Part shown: in pieces, positions 7,543 to 11,083 of the stretch
Numbering within the stretch: the stretch's first letter is position 1
Layout of the letters: every line of letters begins with the position of its first letter
From: a bacterium
GTDB lineage: Bacteria; JAMOTN01
Length of the DNA stretch: 11,083 bases
Reading direction: 5' to 3'
NCBI GenBank assembly: GCA_027062325.1
Contig: JAMOTN010000020.1
Coordinates: forward strand, 1 to 11,083
The notes under the pieces: model-generated
What the model was told of the DNA's origin: nothing
The model's input: the letters and a program-made list of their open reading frames with translations, nothing else
The model's database searches: none
Translations under genes and position numbers: made by a program

Positions 7543-7549
7543 GGTGGAG
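7543..7549 (+). promoter_or_regulatory. Probable ribosome binding site of the giant downstream gene
   Basis: GGTGGAG, containing an exact GGAG, lies 7 nt before the TTG at 7557. The competing GTG at 7539 would rely on a poorer GGTGG at 7525-7529, 9 nt upstream. The site is weaker than the others in this operon, so the start is uncertain. Confidence 0.5.
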
Positions 7550-7556
7550 TAAATTA

Positions 7557-10500
7557 TTGAGTTTCTTTTCAAATATTACTCGTCCTGAGGTAGATAAATT
7601 AAAAGAAAATCTTGTTTCGTCTCCTAGTAAAAGTCTCAATTTGGTAATGGAAGTTTTTGGAAAGTTGTCTATTTGGGAAAAGTTTGAATTGACGAATTTT
7701 GTCTTAGATGCTGTTGCTGATCGTTGTCCTAGAGAAAGTCTTGAGTTTTTAAAGGTTGCCTACACTTACTTTAAAAATTATTTTAATGGGAATGGTTATG
7801 GGAAACATGACTCGTATCTTGGATTTAGCGAAAATTTTTTAAAACGTCTTATTGAGAAGATTGCAGATTTTATTTTGCTGCTAGAAGATAAGGGCAGTTT
7901 GGAGTTTTTAAAAGAAGCTTGGTTAGTTACTCAAAAACGTGTTTATTTGATACACTGGTTGGCTTGGAGTGGAAGCAATGTAGATTTAGAAAAAGTGGAT
8001 ATATTGCCTGAAAAATTGAAAGAGAATTTTAGAGTATTACATGAGTTACTAGGGAAAGACAAAGATTTGGGCAAAAGTGTTAAAAGGATTTCATATAAAG
8101 AGAAAATTGATACTGATTTGCAAAAATTTGTGAATTTTGATGAATTTAAAAATTTACCTCTAGAGGTGCTAAAGCATCTTGCTGTGGTGGAGGGAGATGA
8201 AGCAGCTGCATGGTTATACTTTTCGAAAACTTTGGATTCTATACCTTTGCAGAAAGTGTTCTTAAGCTTTGTTGAGATTTATTTTGAGCAGATTCGTTGG
8301 GAAAGAGGAATTGATAAGTTTAAGTTTGAACAGGTTGGCTCTACAGTTTCTGTGGAAAAGGGAGTCATTGAAATATTGCTTAGATATTGGCATCGTTTGT
8401 CGGATCGTCAGAGGATAAAGGTGATAAGAGTAATGAAGGATCCGGAGATTTTGAGTTCTGAAGATTTTCCATTGCAGAAAGCTTTGTATGATAAAAAGGA
8501 GAACATAACGTGGTTGGGAAGAATAGAGATGTTGGATGATGATGATATTCCTCTAATTTATTTAAAAGGGGTAGTGCTTGCCAAAGTCAGAGAGTGGGAC
8601 AGAGCGTTGGTTGAGTTTGATGCGATTGAAGGAAGGGAGGCTTTATTTGAAGAAAGTAAGACAGATTACTTTTGGGCTGCTAAGTATTGGAAGGGTTTAT
8701 GTTATGAAATGTTAGGAAAAGTAGAAGTTGCACGTGACTTTTATGAAGAGCTGGTAGAAATTGGCTCGATCAGTGCGGCTTTAAGGCTTTTGGCGATGTG
8801 TTCATGCGAGATTTTTGTGAAAGATGGATTTTTAAGTTTTAGAAGACTTAAAGATTATATGGGTGACTCTTTTATAAAGGTTACAGAAATTTTGAGAGAG
8901 TGGGTAGAATTGTACAATTCCACTTCTAGAATATTGGGTGCAGAGTTTTCTAAAGAAGAAATTTTTAGCTCAATGATAGTTCAGGCTATGTGGCTTAATG
9001 TGTTTGAGAGAATTTACCTAAAAAGAAGGGAACATTTGGAATTTATAGGGAAGGTTGAAAATATTGCTGGTCAGATTGCTTTTTTATTAGCAGAGGCTTT
9101 ATTGGGAGAAGATTTAGATTTTGATAAGGTAATTACGGACAGTAAGATTTGCTCTGAGGTTGTTTGGATTTTGGCAAGATTTGATGAAGATCTGCATACT
9201 TTACCTATTCCTGATAATATAAAGCGCGTGGTTTCCTATGCTTTTGAGCGTTTACTTGTTCATTTTTTAGTCTATATAATCGAGAACGATAGAGAGGATT
9301 TGCGTGGGGTTATTCTTGAAAATTTAAGGTTTTTTGTGAAAAAAGTAATGTTTTTGGAGAGAGATGTTTTGAAGGAATTGTCCTACAGCAAAGTAATAGA
9401 ATTTGTAAACACTTTTTCAAAATTTATTTGCAGTGTTGATGAGGAGTTAGGGGAAGGATTTTGGAATATAGTTAGTTTAAAATATTCTCCTCTTTTGGGT
9501 GACAGATTAAGGGATTTTAAATCTCCAGAGATAAGGTGGGTGGTCGTTTTAGATAAGCCTGAGTTTGGAATAGAAAAGGGTTTTTTAGTTTTGAGTAAAG
9601 ATGGTAAAGTTGAGGCTTTTGAAAATGCGTGGGAATTTTTGAAAGAAATTGTGGATTCGTTTAGTGGAACTGTTTTTGCTTACGGGTTGAGCAAAGAAAA
9701 GCTTCTAGAGTTATTTGAATTGTTGGGAAATTTAGAGGCAAATTTTAAGATGGCAGTTGTTGAAGAAAATGCGGAGTTTGAAAAAGCTTTGGAGAAAAGT
9801 TTTGATGGGGTAAAGGATTTCAATTTGCCAATTGCAGTGCATAGTTTATTAGTTGAAGTTTTAGAAAACTATGAAGTGGATGCTTTGCTTTACGAGAGAA
9901 TCGATAGTTTTTTGGAGAGGGCGTTTGAAAAGGGGGGAAGCTTTTTTGATGTTTTTAGGTATGCAAGAGGAGAAATTGATTGGTTGTTACTAGATGAAGC
10001 AATAAGGTTAGGATACGTTTTAGAGGCTGATAAAGTTGTTAAGTGGTTTAAAGAGTTTAAAAATGTTTTGCTTTATAAAAATGAGAGTAGATACATTTTC
10101 AGGGCGCAACTTTTAAAAATTGGGAAACAAGGAGATGTAGAGCTTTTAAGTCCTAAATTATCAGAATTGTCTTTTGGTTTCTTAAAGTTGAGCTATGATG
10201 GAATAATTCTCAGTGATGGCAAAGTGTATATTTGTAGATTGCGCGGAGACAGTTTGAGTTTTGAAAAGGATTCAAAATTTCTTTATTTAAATGAAGATGG
10301 TATGAAAGCTGTGTATGAATTTTTAAGGAGTACGACTGAAGAATGCCGAGGTAATTGTTCAAAGATAGGTGGTAGTGCGTTAGTTATGCATCAACCTGTG
10401 GATTTTCTATTAGATTCTGCTGTGTGTGTGGTTTCTGATTATTTAAAGAGTAGAGATGACTTGTTAAGAAATGTACTTGATATGTCAAAAGTATTGAGCG

Positions 10501-11083
10501 GAGTTGTTATGTTATCACAAGAGCCCATATTTAAATGTTTGGAATATGGAATAAGTTGTGTTGAGAGAGATAATTATAAAATTGATACTAATACTGTTGT
10601 GTGGTTTAAATTTTCGGAGTTTCCCACTTTGGCTGAGAGGATTTATGATGTTGGCCATGGTTTTTCCTCCAGTGTTAAGCCAAAGATTTTGCTAAAAATT
10701 CTTAATAATTCAGGAGAGGGAGATCTTAAGACTGATGTTGAAGATTTTTCAGAGAAGCTTTTTGTTCTTTTATCTGCAGCAGAGATAGGTAAGGGATGGT
10801 TGAAGGAGTTTTTATCTTCCATTGCTAAACTTCATTCTAATTTAAGGTTTATAGAATTAATTGAGTATTTGAGATTGGCATTTGATGAAGGTGAAGTATA
10901 TGCTTTACCGTATTCTGCTGCTAGATTGAGGGTTAAGCAGAGAAAACTTAAACAAGTTGGATTTGGTTCTAGAGTTAAAATTTGTGAGATTAAAACTTTG
11001 TCAGAGTTGAAGGAGGCTTTGAGGAGAAAGGTTGCTTTGCCTGTATTGAGAATTTCTAAGATAGATGCTGCTTCACTTTTAAG
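7557..11083 (+). CDS. Very large protein of unknown function, partial (C-terminus off right edge)
   Basis: One frame stays open from 7515 to the window end, giving at least 1175 codons from the TTG at 7557. In-frame alternatives are GTG at 7539 (adding MWWSKL) and TTG at 7536. I do not recognise the family. The protein is rich in Leu, Glu, Lys, Phe and Val, has no signal peptide or clear membrane helix, and appears mainly alpha-helical. A TPR-like stretch lies at about residues 335-420, including YLKGVVLAKVREWDRALVEF and a second helix pair around YWKGLCYEMLGKVEVARDFY. Later parts mix beta-like strands with helices: FLVLSKDGKV near 676-685 and FLYLNEDG near 908-915 look alike and may mark a diverged internal duplication. 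No Walker, HExxH, kinase or nuclease motif was found. It starts 52 bp after the TPR gene and is probably co-transcribed with it. It could be a scaffold or a structural partner of the TPR protein; this is a guess. Its base composition matches its neighbours. Confidence 0.85.
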   Translation, partial: MSFFSNITRPEVDKLKENLVSSPSKSLNLVMEVFGKLSIWEKFELTNFVLDAVADRCPRESLEFLKVAYTYFKNYFNGNGYGKHDSYLGFSENFLKRLIEKIADFILLLEDKGSLEFLKEAWLVTQKRVYLIHWLAWSGSNVDLEKVDILPEKLKENFRVLHELLGKDKDLGKSVKRISYKEKIDTDLQKFVNFDEFKNLPLEVLKHLAVVEGDEAAAWLYFSKTLDSIPLQKVFLSFVEIYFEQIRWERGIDKFKFEQVGSTVSVEKGVIEILLRYWHRLSDRQRIKVIRVMKDPEILSSEDFPLQKALYDKKENITWLGRIEMLDDDDIPLIYLKGVVLAKVREWDRALVEFDAIEGREALFEESKTDYFWAAKYWKGLCYEMLGKVEVARDFYEELVEIGSISAALRLLAMCSCEIFVKDGFLSFRRLKDYMGDSFIKVTEILREWVELYNSTSRILGAEFSKEEIFSSMIVQAMWLNVFERIYLKRREHLEFIGKVENIAGQIAFLLAEALLGEDLDFDKVITDSKICSEVVWILARFDEDLHTLPIPDNIKRVVSYAFERLLVHFLVYIIENDREDLRGVILENLRFFVKKVMFLERDVLKELSYSKVIEFVNTFSKFICSVDEELGEGFWNIVSLKYSPLLGDRLRDFKSPEIRWVVVLDKPEFGIEKGFLVLSKDGKVEAFENAWEFLKEIVDSFSGTVFAYGLSKEKLLELFELLGNLEANFKMAVVEENAEFEKALEKSFDGVKDFNLPIAVHSLLVEVLENYEVDALLYERIDSFLERAFEKGGSFFDVFRYARGEIDWLLLDEAIRLGYVLEADKVVKWFKEFKNVLLYKNESRYIFRAQLLKIGKQGDVELLSPKLSELSFGFLKLSYDGIILSDGKVYICRLRGDSLSFEKDSKFLYLNEDGMKAVYEFLRSTTEECRGNCSKIGGSALVMHQPVDFLLDSAVCVVSDYLKSRDDLLRNVLDMSKVLSGVVMLSQEPIFKCLEYGISCVERDNYKIDTNTVVWFKFSEFPTLAERIYDVGHGFSSSVKPKILLKILNNSGEGDLKTDVEDFSEKLFVLLSAAEIGKGWLKEFLSSIAKLHSNLRFIELIEYLRLAFDEGEVYALPYSAARLRVKQRKLKQVGFGSRVKICEIKTLSELKEALRRKVALPVLRISKIDAASLL

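Noticed and set aside
1-11083. CRISPR arrays, tRNA/rRNA genes, insertion sequences, phage or toxin-antitoxin genes
   Set aside because: No regularly spaced direct repeats, cloverleaf-like segments, transposase motifs or terminal inverted repeats were seen; nearly all bases are in the six genes.

Overview
The window looks like part of an AT-rich (roughly 35-40% GC by eye) genome of a diderm, probably anaerobic and possibly thermophilic bacterium. The diderm inference rests on an outer-membrane secretin. The lifestyle inference rests on Lys/Glu/Val/Ile/Tyr-rich proteins and a thioredoxin-CcdA redox protein. Strong purine-rich ribosome binding sites and frequent GTG/TTG starts would suit Thermotogota or other low-GC thermophilic lineages such as Caldisericum, but this is a guess; no rRNA or other phylogenetic marker is present.

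Layout. Bases 1-2065 (minus strand) hold the N-terminal 688 codons of a secretin; its C-terminus lies beyond the left edge. About 60 bp separate it from a divergent set of five plus-strand genes that fill the rest of the window: (1) a small SprA-related protein with an HExxH motif (2127-2726), (2) an exported thioredoxin-like domain fused to a CcdA/DsbD-type membrane domain (2746-4179), (3) a P-loop ATPase of the ParA/CobQ-like type (4214-4981), (4) an 824-residue TPR protein (5030-7504), and (5) a very large protein of no recognised family that runs off the right edge (7557 onward, at least 1175 codons). Gaps between these genes are 19, 34, 48 and 52 bp and show no convincing terminator, so they probably form one operon. 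There is no stretch above 300 bases without a gene.

How the genes may work together. Membrane and envelope functions dominate: an outer-membrane pore, an extracytoplasmic thiol-redox relay, and large helical-repeat scaffolds. A type IV pilus or secretion-related assembly locus is one reading, with TPR proteins as assembly factors and the Trx-CcdA protein handling disulfides. This is inference from context only. The ATPase and the giant terminal protein have no assignable substrate.

No tRNA, rRNA, CRISPR array, insertion sequence or phage gene was seen. The plus strand is visibly rich in G and T through the five-gene run, as expected if it is the leading strand of replication; the secretin would then be on the lagging strand.
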